Program-made: the position numbers and the translations under genes
Assembly: GCA_021832345.1 (NCBI GenBank)
Contig: JAKBKY010000003.1
Span: 62,001 to 126,000 of the forward strand
DNA from: a bacterium
GTDB taxonomy: Bacteria > Vulcanimicrobiota > Vulcanimicrobiia > Vulcanimicrobiales > Vulcanimicrobiaceae
Direction of reading: 5' to 3'
Length of the DNA: 64,000 nucleotides
Shown: positions 6,630 to 15,405 of the stretch, piece by piece
Layout of the letters: every line of letters begins with the position of its first letter
How positions within the stretch are numbered: the first letter of the stretch is position 1
The notes under the pieces: model-generated
Told to the model about the DNA's origin: nothing
Databases searched by the model: none
The model's input: the letters and a program-made list of their open reading frames with translations, nothing else

Positions 6630-8696
6630 ATGGGCAAAGACTGGCGGATCGGAATCGATATCGGGGGGACGTTCACCGACCTGCTTGCCGTCGACGAGAC
6701 CGGCGTCGTCATCGCGTGTAAGGTCCCAACGAAGTCGCTTGCTCCCCATGCCGGGGCACTGGCGGCCCTCGACGCCTTCGCCGCCCAGAACGGGACGGGT
6801 TCGGCGATCACCTCGCTTGCGCACGCAACCACGATTGCCACCAATGCGCTCCTCGGGCAGCTCCACCTCGAACTGCCGCGGATCGCACTCCTGACGACCG
6901 AAGGTTTTGCCGACATCATCGAGATCGGCAGACAGAACCGTAGCCGCCTCTACGACCTCTTTGTCACGCGCCCACGCCCACTCGTCGCGCGCGAAAATCG
7001 CATCGGCGTCCGCGAACGCATGGGCTATACCGGGACGGCGCTCATCCCGCTCGACGATGCGGAGATTAGCCGCATCGTCACTCTTCTCTCAGGGCGCAAC
7101 GACATCGATGTCGTTGCCGTCTGCCTGCTCCATGCCTATGCCAATGACACGCACGAACGCCGCCTCGCCGACGCCGTCTCGAAGGCTCTCCCGAATATTC
7201 CAGTCGTTCGCTCGTGCGAAGTCGATCCCCAGTACCGTGAATACGAACGCTTTTCAACGACACTCGTCAATGCGGCGCTACTGCCCATCGTGCGACGGTA
7301 TCTGGACGATCTCATCGCAGGCTTGCGTACTCGCGACATTCACGCGCCGCTCTTTGTCATGCGCAGCAATGGCGGAACCAGCACGGCAGAGCAGGCGGCG
7401 CGCCGGCCTGCCGCCTTGATTGAAAGTGGCCCGGCCAGCGGAACGATTGCCGCCGCCGAGCTGGCACGCTCGCGCGGTATCGAGCGGATCATCGCCTTCG
7501 ACATGGGTGGGACGACCGCGAAAGCGGGAACGGTTATCGACGGGCGCGTTGAGATCGCTACCGAGTTCGAAGCAGCCTCCGCCACCAAGAGCGGACGTGC
7601 CGTCAAAGGAAGCGGTTATCCGGTTCGTTTCCCTTTTGTCGATCTCGCTGAGATCAGTGCTGGAGGCGGCACCATCGCCTGGCTGGATGAGGGCGCTCGT
7701 CTACGCGTCGGTCCCGTCTCGGCCGGATCGGATCCGGGCCCGGCATGCTACGGAACCGCCCTTCACGCCACGGTGACCGATGCCGATGTCGTGCTCGGCC
7801 GGCTCAACCGTACGCATCTTCTCGATGGAGCGTTCCCAATCCAGGCCGAGCGCTCGCGTGCGGCAATCGCAACACTCGCCCAACCGCTTGGTCTGGGCGT
7901 TGAAGCTGCCGCTGCAGGAATCATCGCCGTTATCGACGCGCAGATGGCGCAGATCCTGCGCATCGTGACGGTCGAGCGGGGCCTCGACCCACGCGACTTT
8001 ACGCTGGTCGCCTATGGCGGCAACGGCCCGCTGCACGCCTGCGCTCTGGCGCAGGAGCTAGCCATCTCACGCATCCTCGTCCCGGAACGCCCAGGGCTCT
8101 TCGCCGCAGCCGGGCTGCTGATCGCCGATCTGCGAGCGGATGCAACTCGGTCGATCTTGCGAGCCTGCACCCAGATTCCCGCGATTGAGTTGCGTGCCGT
8201 TTATGACGAGCTTGAAACGCTGGTGCGCTCCGATCTGCAAGCACAAGGTACGCACGACCGCGATATCTCCGTGACGTACTCTTGCGACGCGCGCTATCGC
8301 GGTCAGAGTTTCGAACTGGCTCTCTACGACATGACGACGCCGCACGAGATCGCAGAGGCTTTTCACCGCTCGCATGCAACACGCTATGGATATGCGGTCA
8401 GCGGCGAACCCGTCGAAATCGTGACCGCGCGCGCTACGGCGATCGGCAGAGTCGAGAAATCGCCCGCGCGTTCCAGGCAAGCATTCTCTAAGATGACGAG
8501 GCCGCCGCAGATCCGTAACGTCTGGATCGACGAAGGCTACGTCGATGTGCCGGTCTATCGGCGATCGGAGCTGCCGATCGGAACCCAACTGGATGGTCCC
8601 ACGATCATCGAACAGTACGATGCAAGCATCATGGTGCTTCCAAGATGGCGCGTGGGGATCGACGACGATGCGTGCGTGATCGAGGCCCTTGCGTGA
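6630..8696 (+). CDS. hyuA: Hydantoinase/oxoprolinase family protein, subunit A (HyuA-like)
   Basis: A 688-residue protein starting WRIGIDIGGTFTDL, the ATP-binding phosphate-1 motif of the hydantoinase A/oxoprolinase/acetone carboxylase family. Further family blocks are ATTIATNALL near 85, RSNGGTSTAEQAARRPAALI near 255 and the second ATPase motif AFDMGGTTAKAG near 300. With subunit B it hydrolyses cyclic amides such as hydantoins or 5-oxoproline with ATP. Exact substrate cannot be inferred. I prefer the ATG at 6630, next to the family start; an in-frame ATG at 6579 would add 17 residues. The stop overlaps the hyuB GTG start (GTGA). Confidence 0.9.
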   Translation: MGKDWRIGIDIGGTFTDLLAVDETGVVIACKVPTKSLAPHAGALAALDAFAAQNGTGSAITSLAHATTIATNALLGQLHLELPRIALLTTEGFADIIEIGRQNRSRLYDLFVTRPRPLVARENRIGVRERMGYTGTALIPLDDAEISRIVTLLSGRNDIDVVAVCLLHAYANDTHERRLADAVSKALPNIPVVRSCEVDPQYREYERFSTTLVNAALLPIVRRYLDDLIAGLRTRDIHAPLFVMRSNGGTSTAEQAARRPAALIESGPASGTIAAAELARSRGIERIIAFDMGGTTAKAGTVIDGRVEIATEFEAASATKSGRAVKGSGYPVRFPFVDLAEISAGGGTIAWLDEGARLRVGPVSAGSDPGPACYGTALHATVTDADVVLGRLNRTHLLDGAFPIQAERSRAAIATLAQPLGLGVEAAAAGIIAVIDAQMAQILRIVTVERGLDPRDFTLVAYGGNGPLHACALAQELAISRILVPERPGLFAAAGLLIADLRADATRSILRACTQIPAIELRAVYDELETLVRSDLQAQGTHDRDISVTYSCDARYRGQSFELALYDMTTPHEIAEAFHRSHATRYGYAVSGEPVEIVTARATAIGRVEKSPARSRQAFSKMTRPPQIRNVWIDEGYVDVPVYRRSELPIGTQLDGPTIIEQYDASIMVLPRWRVGIDDDACVIEALA

Positions 8697-10396
8697 ACGT
8701 CGATCCGATCGTCACCGCTATCGTCGAAGGCGCCCTCACCTATGCAAGTCACGAGATGGGGATCGCCGTACGCAACGCCGCGTATTCGCCGAACATCAAA
8801 GAGCGCTTAGACCACTCCTGCGCGCTCTTCGATGCGCGCGGGCGCTTGATCGCACAAGCCGAGCATATTCCGGTTCATCTCGGCTCGTTGCCGTGGGGGG
8901 TCGAGCGTACGCTTGCCTTTATCCAACGGGAGTTCGGCGGTGTCGCTCAAGGCGATATGTGGATGGTCAATGATCCCTACGTCTGCGGAACGCACATAAA
9001 CGACGTCACGCTCGTACGCCCGATCTACTTTGAGGGAGCGCTGGCCGGATATGCCGCCAACAAGGCCCACCATGCCGATGTCGGCGGCAGCGTCCCGGGC
9101 TCCATCTCCATTGATGCGGCGGACCTCTTCGCCGAAGGGCTGGTCATCACGCCGATGCACCTGCTCCGGGGCGATGCGCTGCTCGATGAAGCGGTCGCAC
9201 TGCTCTGCGCCAACTCGCGTGAACCCGCGGCACGCGCCGGCGACCTGCGGGCGCAGGTCGCCGGGAATATCGTTGGGGAACGGCGCCTGCTGGCGCTCTT
9301 TGAACGCTATGGCCGAGCGACGCTCGATGCGACCATCGATCACCTGCTCGATGACGCCGAGCGGCGCATGCGTACGGCCCTGCGCGCCTTCGGCGACGGG
9401 GTCTTTCAGGTCACAAGCGCCCTTGAGGACCCGCACGGCGACCCGAGCCTAACGATCGCTCTGCGACTTGAGCTCGCCGATGGAACGGCGACGCTCGACT
9501 ATACCGGAACGCATGCACAGGTCTCCTATCCGCTCAATGCCGTCTTCGGCGTCACGCTCTCCGGCGTCTACTACGCACTACGAGCGGTCGTCGGCCCGAC
9601 GATTCCAGCCAACGCCGGTACCTTTCGCCCGATCATCGTCAGTGCGCCGGAAGGAACGTTGGTCAATCCGACTCGCCCGGCGCCCGTGGGAGGCGGCAAC
9701 GTCGAGACGAGCACCCGCAATGCGGAACTGGTGCTACGGGCCCTGGCCTGCGCCGCCCCCGACCGCGTACCTGCCGAGAGCGGCGGAACGATGAGCAACG
9801 TCATGCTGGGCGGCGTACGCTCCAACGGCCATACCTGGGCGTTCTACGAAACGATCGGCTGCGGCATGGGGGCACGCCCCGGCCTCGACGGCCTCGACGG
9901 CATCCAATGTCATATGACCAACACCCTGAACACGCCCATTGAGGCGATCGAGCGGCAGTACCCTCTGCGCGTTACGCGCTACGAGTTTGCTGCCGGCACG
10001 GGCGGAGCGGGGCGCTACCGAGGAGGCGACGGGCTGCTGCGAACGCTCGAAAGCACCGAAGGGCAGACTCGAGCAACGCTCCTCGCAGACCGCCACCACT
10101 GCGCGCCGGCCGGCGCGCTCGGTGGCGAACCTGGAAGCTGCGGAGCGCATCGGCTCATCCGCGCCGACGGATCGGCAGAACCGCTCGGCGGCAAAGTCAG
10201 CGTGCTGCTTGCCGCCGGGGAGGCAGTCGAAGTGCAGACCCCGGGTGGCGGCGGCTACGGTGAAGCGGCAGGGTTCGGAGCAGACTTAGCGGGCGGCGGC
10301 GCACAGTCATGCACCGCGCTCATCACCGACGTGGCAACGGCATGCTCGTGCTTGGCGGTATACGCCTGCGTCCACTTCAAGGCACTGACGAGATGA
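8693..10396 (+). CDS. hyuB: Hydantoinase B/oxoprolinase family protein (HyuB-like)
   Basis: A 567-residue protein from the GTG at 8693, which overlaps the hyuA stop (GTGA), so translation is coupled. Hallmarks are SHEMGIAVRNAAYSPNIKER near the start, DMWMVNDPYVCGTHINDVTL, NKAHHADVGGSVPG (metal-binding His and Asp), and the glycine-rich end TPGGGGYG. The protein continues about 45 residues past the usual GGGYG end. That tail runs antisense through the 3' end of the next gene (10255-10396) and is probably not conserved. The longer frame from 8645 lies inside hyuA and is not used. Confidence 0.9.
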   Translation: MNVDPIVTAIVEGALTYASHEMGIAVRNAAYSPNIKERLDHSCALFDARGRLIAQAEHIPVHLGSLPWGVERTLAFIQREFGGVAQGDMWMVNDPYVCGTHINDVTLVRPIYFEGALAGYAANKAHHADVGGSVPGSISIDAADLFAEGLVITPMHLLRGDALLDEAVALLCANSREPAARAGDLRAQVAGNIVGERRLLALFERYGRATLDATIDHLLDDAERRMRTALRAFGDGVFQVTSALEDPHGDPSLTIALRLELADGTATLDYTGTHAQVSYPLNAVFGVTLSGVYYALRAVVGPTIPANAGTFRPIIVSAPEGTLVNPTRPAPVGGGNVETSTRNAELVLRALACAAPDRVPAESGGTMSNVMLGGVRSNGHTWAFYETIGCGMGARPGLDGLDGIQCHMTNTLNTPIEAIERQYPLRVTRYEFAAGTGGAGRYRGGDGLLRTLESTEGQTRATLLADRHHCAPAGALGGEPGSCGAHRLIRADGSAEPLGGKVSVLLAAGEAVEVQTPGGGGYGEAAGFGADLAGGGAQSCTALITDVATACSCLAVYACVHFKALTR

Positions 10397-11106
10397 CTAA
10401 TTGGGTTGTAGCCCAGGGTGAGACCCGGGATCGTCGCCGGATCGATGAAGGTTGGACTACCGGGCGTCTGCTGTAGACCGGCTTGCTTGGAGTTCACGTA
10501 GAGCGGGTTGGGGGTGGCCGATGGGAGGCCGCCGTTATTCGTCATCTCGCTTCCGCTAATCGCCTTGATGTAGCCGAAGCCGTTATGCTGCATATCGCCG
10601 AGCTGCTGCGTCGTCACAAAACCGTTGATGATGTCGAGCGAAACCTCTTGACCGGCAATCGCCGCATCAAGCCGCTTCTTTAGCTTCAGCAATCGGGCTT
10701 GATCGGCCGTCGCGGGGTGCAGCGGAAAGATACGCGGGTCTGCCAAGAGTCTCTTGATGGCTAAGAGGCTGTTCGAGAGCGGATCGACGAGATTCTCCGT
10801 GCGCAACAAGACGATCTGACGTCGCCCACTGCCTTGAGCGCCTTCACCAAGCGCCAGATTATACTCTTGCAGCAAGGGCGGACTTGCGGCGATGGCATGA
10901 TCGTTCTGAAGGAGCTTCTCGATGGCCGGCCCGACATTCGTGCGTAACGCGCTGCAGAGCGGACGACTGACGATGCGGACGATGACCGGAATCTTCTTCA
11001 GGTCCAAAGGCGCAGGCGTCGCAGCCGAGGGAACCGTCGGGGCCGCGGTCGCGACGGCACTAACTGCAAACGAGAAGGCAAGCAAGGCAAGCAACGATTG
11101 GCGCAT
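10255..11106 (-). CDS. Secreted protein of unknown function
   Basis: A 283-residue protein with a Sec signal peptide (MRQSLLALLAFSFAVSAVAT, cleavage near AAPT). The mature part is mainly helical: residues about 35-70 contain KKIPVIVRIVSRPLCSALRTNVGPAI, then a basic helix LLKLKKRLDAAIAG near 140-155 and a Pro/Asn-rich C-terminal third. Two Cys residues (near 51 and 270) could pair. The family is not recognised. Its last 47 codons overlap antisense with the end of hyuB; composition supports this strand as genuine. Confidence 0.75.
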   Translation of the reverse strand: MRQSLLALLAFSFAVSAVATAAPTVPSAATPAPLDLKKIPVIVRIVSRPLCSALRTNVGPAIEKLLQNDHAIAASPPLLQEYNLALGEGAQGSGRRQIVLLRTENLVDPLSNSLLAIKRLLADPRIFPLHPATADQARLLKLKKRLDAAIAGQEVSLDIINGFVTTQQLGDMQHNGFGYIKAISGSEMTNNGGLPSATPNPLYVNSKQAGLQQTPGSPTFIDPATIPGLTLGYNPISHLVSALKWTQAYTAKHEHAVATSVMSAVHDCAPPPAKSAPNPAASP

Positions 11107-11146
11107 GGTGCTAGTGTACCACCGACCCCGGTTGGATTCCCCTTCG

Positions 11147-11662
11147 TTATGAAACTGTCGCAGCCAGCGCCCCGGTATCGAGCGTTTCGAGGTCGCTCTT
11201 CTCGTCGCTGGTGATCACCATCGTCAGATCGAGCAGAATGATCAACCGCTCGTTCAGCTTCCCGACCCCTTGGATGTACTCGGTCCCGATGCCGGCGATC
11301 ATCTCCGGCGCCTCTTCAACATTTTCGATCGGCAAGTTCAACACTTCCGAGACGCTATCGACCACGATGCCGACCTTCTTGCTGCCGATCTCCGTCACCA
11401 CGATGCGCGTACTCTTGGTGGCGTCAATACGGCGCATCCCAAAGCGCGTACGCAGGTCGATGATGGGGATGAGCTGTCCGCGCAGATTGATGACCCCTTC
11501 CATGAATCGCGGGGCGCGCGGAACATGTGTGATTTCTACCAGGCGAATGATCTCTTGCACCTGGGCGATGTCGACACCGTACTCCTCGTTCCCCAGCTTG
11601 AAGGAAACGACTTGAATGACTCCGGCTGAAGCCTGATCGTTGTCACCTTTACGTTCGGCCAT
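11147..11662 (-). CDS. cheW: Chemotaxis coupling protein CheW
   Basis: A 171-residue CheW domain protein. It shows VVSFKLGNEEYGVDIAQVQEII, then PRAPRFMEGVINLRGQLIPIIDLR, the classic CheW signature, and VGIVVDSVSEVLNLP. A variable tail of about 20 residues follows the domain. CheW links chemoreceptors to CheA. It is the last gene of the che/flh cluster, 7 bases after cheA. No receptor gene is in the window. Confidence 0.96.
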   Translation of the reverse strand: MAERKGDNDQASAGVIQVVSFKLGNEEYGVDIAQVQEIIRLVEITHVPRAPRFMEGVINLRGQLIPIIDLRTRFGMRRIDATKSTRIVVTEIGSKKVGIVVDSVSEVLNLPIENVEEAPEMIAGIGTEYIQGVGKLNERLIILLDLTMVITSDEKSDLETLDTGALAATVS

Positions 11663-11669
11663 CGTTACA

Positions 11670-13598
11670 TCACACTCCCGAGTATTCAGCGCGAGCGACC
11701 CTGCCGCTAGAGTAGGCGTCGCTCACCAATGAGTGAACATCGATGATGAGCGAAATCGATCCATTCCCTAAAATCGTGGCTCCCGAAATGCCCGGGATAC
11801 GCCCCACCACGTCCGATAACGGTTTGATCACGATCTCTTGCTCACCCTGGAACGAGTCTACCACAAGGCCGACTTGGCGCCCACCCAAGCCCACGATGAC
11901 GATCATCACCTTCTCCGGGTCTCGTTGCCCTCCAAGTTCAAAGAAATCGGCGATGCGCAGCAAAGGCACCACCTGGCCGCGCAAGGTGATGACCTCGCTG
12001 CCATGTACCGTGCGCACGTCAGGCATCTCAACCCGCTGCGATTCGATGACCGAATCGAGAGGAATCGCATACAGCTCGTCGGCCACCCGCACGAGCAGCG
12101 CCTGGATAATCGCCAACGTCAGGGGCAGCTTAATGGTAAACGTGGTTCCACCGCCTGAGATACTGTCGACATCAAAGACGCCTTTCAGGCGCGTGATGTT
12201 CTTCTTGACGACATCCATTCCCACGCCGCGCCCGCTCACATCCGAGATGGTTTCGGCGGTGGAGAAGCCCGGCGTAAAGATCAACTCGATCAGCTCGCGG
12301 TCGTTCAGGCGATCATCCACGGAGATCAGGCCCTGCTTGAGCCCGCGCGCGCGCACCTTTTCAAGATCGATGCCGTTCCCGTCATCGGAAACCTCGATGA
12401 TGATTTGATTGCCTTCATGGTAGGCATTGAGAGAGATCATCCCGGCGCGGGCTTTCCCACGCTGCTCGCGCAGCTCGGGTATCTCGATGCCGTGATCCAC
12501 GCAGTTGCGCAAGAGATGCATCAAGGGCTCGCCGACCTCATCGACGATCGTCTTATCGAGATCGGTGTCTGCGCCCGATACGACGAGTTGCACTTCTTTG
12601 CCGCGAGCCTTGGCAACGTCACGCACGAGTCGTGGGAAGCGGTCGAAAACCTGGCCGATGGGAACCATCCGCACCTTCATGATCGACTCTTGAATCTCGT
12701 TGGTCGTTCGCGCGAGTAAGGCGGCGGAGTCGGCCAAGGCCTTCGTAAGTGGGGCGATCAACGCCGAGGATGAATCCAGCGCCTTATCGGCGATCAGCCG
12801 TTCGAGGGTATTGGCGATATCCGAGATACGCGTGCGATTGATCACCAATTCGCCAACCAGATTCAGCAAAGTATCCAGGCGATCGATATCCACCCGAATC
12901 GTCTGATGCATCGATGCGCGCTTGGGCGTTGATGCCGGGGCGGCAACCGTGCCGGCCGCGGCCTCGGCAGGCTGCGGCGCAGGGATAGCGGCGGGTGCAA
13001 CGTCCACGGGCGTGACGGGCTCCGGCGGATGTTCCCTGCGCTCGGCTTCGGCCTGCGCTAAGAGGCGTGCCACCTCGGCTTCAAACTGCTCGACAACGTC
13101 ACCGGCAATCGTTCTTTCTTCGCTCTCGGAGGTCGCAAGTGCGGCTGCTCCCTCGCCGGCCGTCCCCTCGATGAGGTACGCCGTCTGTTCGTAGACTGCG
13201 ACAAACTGATCCAGCCGAGCGCTATACTCGGGGAGTCCCCGCGGCGGGCCACTGCCGTTGATCGCAGCCGCGACCAGGTCGGTCAAGAGATCGCGACCGG
13301 CAAACAGGATGTCCACGCAGCCTTCGGAGAGCGGAATGCGATCCTTGCGCAACAAGTCGCAGAGGTTTTCAAGCTTGTGGGCAAGTCCTTGGACATCGCT
13401 AAAGCCGAGCATCCCGGAGCTGCCTTTGACCGTGTGGAGCGCCCGGAACAACGAATTGACGATCTCGGGATCCGTATGACTCGCATCGACCAAGTCTTCA
13501 AGCTTAAGCAACTCCGCGTCAATCTGCTGAAGTAGCTCCTCCGCCTCATCGCGGAAGTACGAGATGAACTCGGATCGGTCAAAGAGTTCGTCGGACAT
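11670..13598 (-). CDS. cheA: Chemotaxis histidine kinase CheA
   Basis: A 642-residue CheA. Domains in order: Hpt (P1) with the phosphorylated His55 in LFRALHTVKGSSGML; an Ala/Pro-rich region (about 130-230) where P2 would be, looking short or disordered; dimerisation domain starting TIRVDIDRLDTLLNLVGELVI; HATPase_c with NCVDHGIEIPE (N box), DDGNGID (G1) and GRGVGMDVV (G2); and a C-terminal CheW-like domain ending in VHSLVSDAY. It autophosphorylates and passes phosphate to CheY. It lies between cheC and cheW in one transcription unit. Confidence 0.97.
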   Translation of the reverse strand: MSDELFDRSEFISYFRDEAEELLQQIDAELLKLEDLVDASHTDPEIVNSLFRALHTVKGSSGMLGFSDVQGLAHKLENLCDLLRKDRIPLSEGCVDILFAGRDLLTDLVAAAINGSGPPRGLPEYSARLDQFVAVYEQTAYLIEGTAGEGAAALATSESEERTIAGDVVEQFEAEVARLLAQAEAERREHPPEPVTPVDVAPAAIPAPQPAEAAAGTVAAPASTPKRASMHQTIRVDIDRLDTLLNLVGELVINRTRISDIANTLERLIADKALDSSSALIAPLTKALADSAALLARTTNEIQESIMKVRMVPIGQVFDRFPRLVRDVAKARGKEVQLVVSGADTDLDKTIVDEVGEPLMHLLRNCVDHGIEIPELREQRGKARAGMISLNAYHEGNQIIIEVSDDGNGIDLEKVRARGLKQGLISVDDRLNDRELIELIFTPGFSTAETISDVSGRGVGMDVVKKNITRLKGVFDVDSISGGGTTFTIKLPLTLAIIQALLVRVADELYAIPLDSVIESQRVEMPDVRTVHGSEVITLRGQVVPLLRIADFFELGGQRDPEKVMIVIVGLGGRQVGLVVDSFQGEQEIVIKPLSDVVGRIPGISGATILGNGSISLIIDVHSLVSDAYSSGRVARAEYSGV

Positions 13599-13647
13599 TC
13601 TATCGCATCTTACGCAAGCGGCCGATCACGGCATCGCTCAAGCGCGC

Positions 13648-14259
13648 CTACTCGACTCCGAAAACGGAGAGCAGCGGCGCAATGGAACCGGTCTCGGGAA
13701 TCAAAATGAACTGGCCCGCAATGGCTTTGTCTTTATCCAAAAAGGTGGATTCAATCAGAAAGACATCTTGTTCGGGCAGGATCGACATCAGCGTTCGGAA
13801 TGCCGCCTGAATCGTGCCGTAGGACAAGGTGGGAACCGACGGCAGCAGATTGATGCCGGTCAACTGGATGATGGCCGTCAGGTAGGCACCGGCGATAATG
13901 TTGCCCAGCTCCTTGAGCGTCGAGTCGGCGATCGAATCGAAGATCTGGATGTCGCCGATCACGCGATGGAGGAACTGGCTGACGAAGTCGAGGGCTTGCT
14001 CGCGATCGAAGAGCACGACCATCTGGCCCGGCGCTTCGCCGCGAATATACATATGCAACGCTGCCACCGTACGGCTCTCATGCCCCACCCTCGACGCTAG
14101 ATCGCGAAACTTAATGACGTCGATGCGCGGATCCCTGAGATTGACCTTGGCATTCAATAACTGCGAGAGCGCCGTTGCGGCGTGGCCGGCGCCGATATTG
14201 CCGACTTCCTTCAGCGCGTCCTTCTGAATCTCGCTGAGGCTGATACCCGACGAGCTCAT
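13648..14259 (-). CDS. cheC: CheC-type chemotaxis phosphatase
   Basis: A 203-residue CheC-family protein with both phosphatase signature helices: LKEVGNIGAGHAATALS near residues 15-32 and LKELGNIIAGAYLTAII near 113-130, each with the Glu-x2-Asn pair. CheC dephosphorylates CheY-P and binds CheD in organisms that have it. The ATG at 14259 overlaps the cheY stop (ATGA), so translation is coupled, which fits CheY being its substrate. The open frame extends to 14379 but that part lies within cheY. Confidence 0.93.
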   Translation of the reverse strand: MSSSGISLSEIQKDALKEVGNIGAGHAATALSQLLNAKVNLRDPRIDVIKFRDLASRVGHESRTVAALHMYIRGEAPGQMVVLFDREQALDFVSQFLHRVIGDIQIFDSIADSTLKELGNIIAGAYLTAIIQLTGINLLPSVPTLSYGTIQAAFRTLMSILPEQDVFLIESTFLDKDKAIAGQFILIPETGSIAPLLSVFGVE

Positions 14260-14618
14260 GCCAACACCTTGTTGATCGTTTCGAGAATCTTGGGCGGCTG
14301 GAACGGCTTCGTAATGAACGACTTGGCTCCGGCTTGAATCGCTTCCACGACGAGCGCCTGTTGGCCCATCGAGGTACACATGATGATCTTGGCATTGGGG
14401 TCGACTGCCATGATCTGGCGTACCGCCGTGATGCCGTCCATCTCGGGCATCACCATATCCATCGTCACAAGATCGGGTTGAAGCTGTTTGTACTTGTCGA
14501 CCGCCTCGACGCCGTTCTGAGCCTCGCCGACGACATCGAACCCATTCTTCGCGAGAATGCCCTTGATCATCATTCGCATGACGACCGCGTCATCGACGAT
14601 GAGGATCTTTTTGCTCAT
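14256..14618 (-). CDS. cheY: Chemotaxis response regulator CheY
   Basis: A 120-residue single receiver domain: acidic pair Asp9-Asp10 in ILIVDD, phosphoacceptor Asp54 in DLVTMDMVMPEMDG, the switch residue in MCTSMG, and Lys near 104 in SFITKPF. I start it at 14618, where GGAG lies six bases upstream; an upstream in-frame ATG at 14636 has no such site. Its phosphorylated form binds the FliM/FliN switch. It is the first gene of cheY-cheC-cheA-cheW. Confidence 0.95.
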   Translation of the reverse strand: MSKKILIVDDAVVMRMMIKGILAKNGFDVVGEAQNGVEAVDKYKQLQPDLVTMDMVMPEMDGITAVRQIMAVDPNAKIIMCTSMGQQALVVEAIQAGAKSFITKPFQPPKILETINKVLA

Positions 14619-14733
14619 CCATAGCTCCCAAGACAAAAGTGCAGCGTCGCGCCGAAGCGGTCCAATGAACCTCTGCGCCGTTCTCTAGAACCCATCGGCT
14701 AACCGTGGTGCTTTCTTAACACTCGGCGCACCT

Positions 14734-15405
14734 CTAGACCAGACCCCGGTTTCGCAGCTCGGCTTGCCGACGGTTTATAAACTCCATGATGGCATGATCC
14801 TCCTGCGCGGTGACCGCCTGAAAGCGCAGACCATGAGAGTGCTTGCCGGAGGTCGGAATCGGCTCGGCTCGCATCACCTCCCCAAGCAAGACTAAAGGGG
14901 CACCCGTGCTGCTGAGCTGCAGCTTCACCTCGACGGTCTGCCCAAGCTTGAACTGCCGGTCGGCGATGAGCGAGCAGCCCCCGCGGCTGATGTCCCGCAC
15001 GTTGCCCTTGGCGAACTCCCCTATCCCCTTGCCGTTGGGCGCATAGCGCCAGTATCCGGGAACCAGGGCGTCCAATCGAACGCTGGAGCGCTTCTGGGCA
15101 CCGCTAGCAGCGGCCACCAACTCCACCTGCCTGGGCAGTTCGAAGGTGGTCGTCTGCCCGGAGACCCCTACGATGCGCGTCCCAAAGCGAAAGCGCCCTG
15201 CCGGGGTCGCATAGATGAACCGGGCCACCTCGCCGGCTCGCCCCAACGCCTCACGGGTCACCAGCACCTTGGGACCGACGCTCTCGACGGTCACCGAGCG
15301 CGACGGCCGGCCGCCGACGAAGACGTCCACGAATGAATCCGGAATCGGCAGCTTCGACGCCGGAATCGCGCTGCGCTTCCCGGAGAAAAGTGCCTTGAAG
15401 ATCAC
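14734..15405 (-). CDS. PilZ-domain protein, flagellar brake-like (YcgR type)
   Basis: A 223-residue protein. The N-terminal half resembles the YcgR-N flagellar brake domain (beta strands in SFVDVFVGGRP through TTFELPRQVEL). The C-terminal PilZ domain has a c-di-GMP-binding pattern: basic KRSSVRLDA and NVRDISRGGCSLIA (D-x-S-x-x-G). PilZ brake proteins slow the motor when c-di-GMP is high. Its start overlaps the flhA stop (ATGA), so it is coupled to the export gate gene. The link to motor control is inferred from family and position. Confidence 0.88.
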   Translation of the reverse strand: MIFKALFSGKRSAIPASKLPIPDSFVDVFVGGRPSRSVTVESVGPKVLVTREALGRAGEVARFIYATPAGRFRFGTRIVGVSGQTTTFELPRQVELVAAASGAQKRSSVRLDALVPGYWRYAPNGKGIGEFAKGNVRDISRGGCSLIADRQFKLGQTVEVKLQLSSTGAPLVLLGEVMRAEPIPTSGKHSHGLRFQAVTAQEDHAIMEFINRRQAELRNRGLV

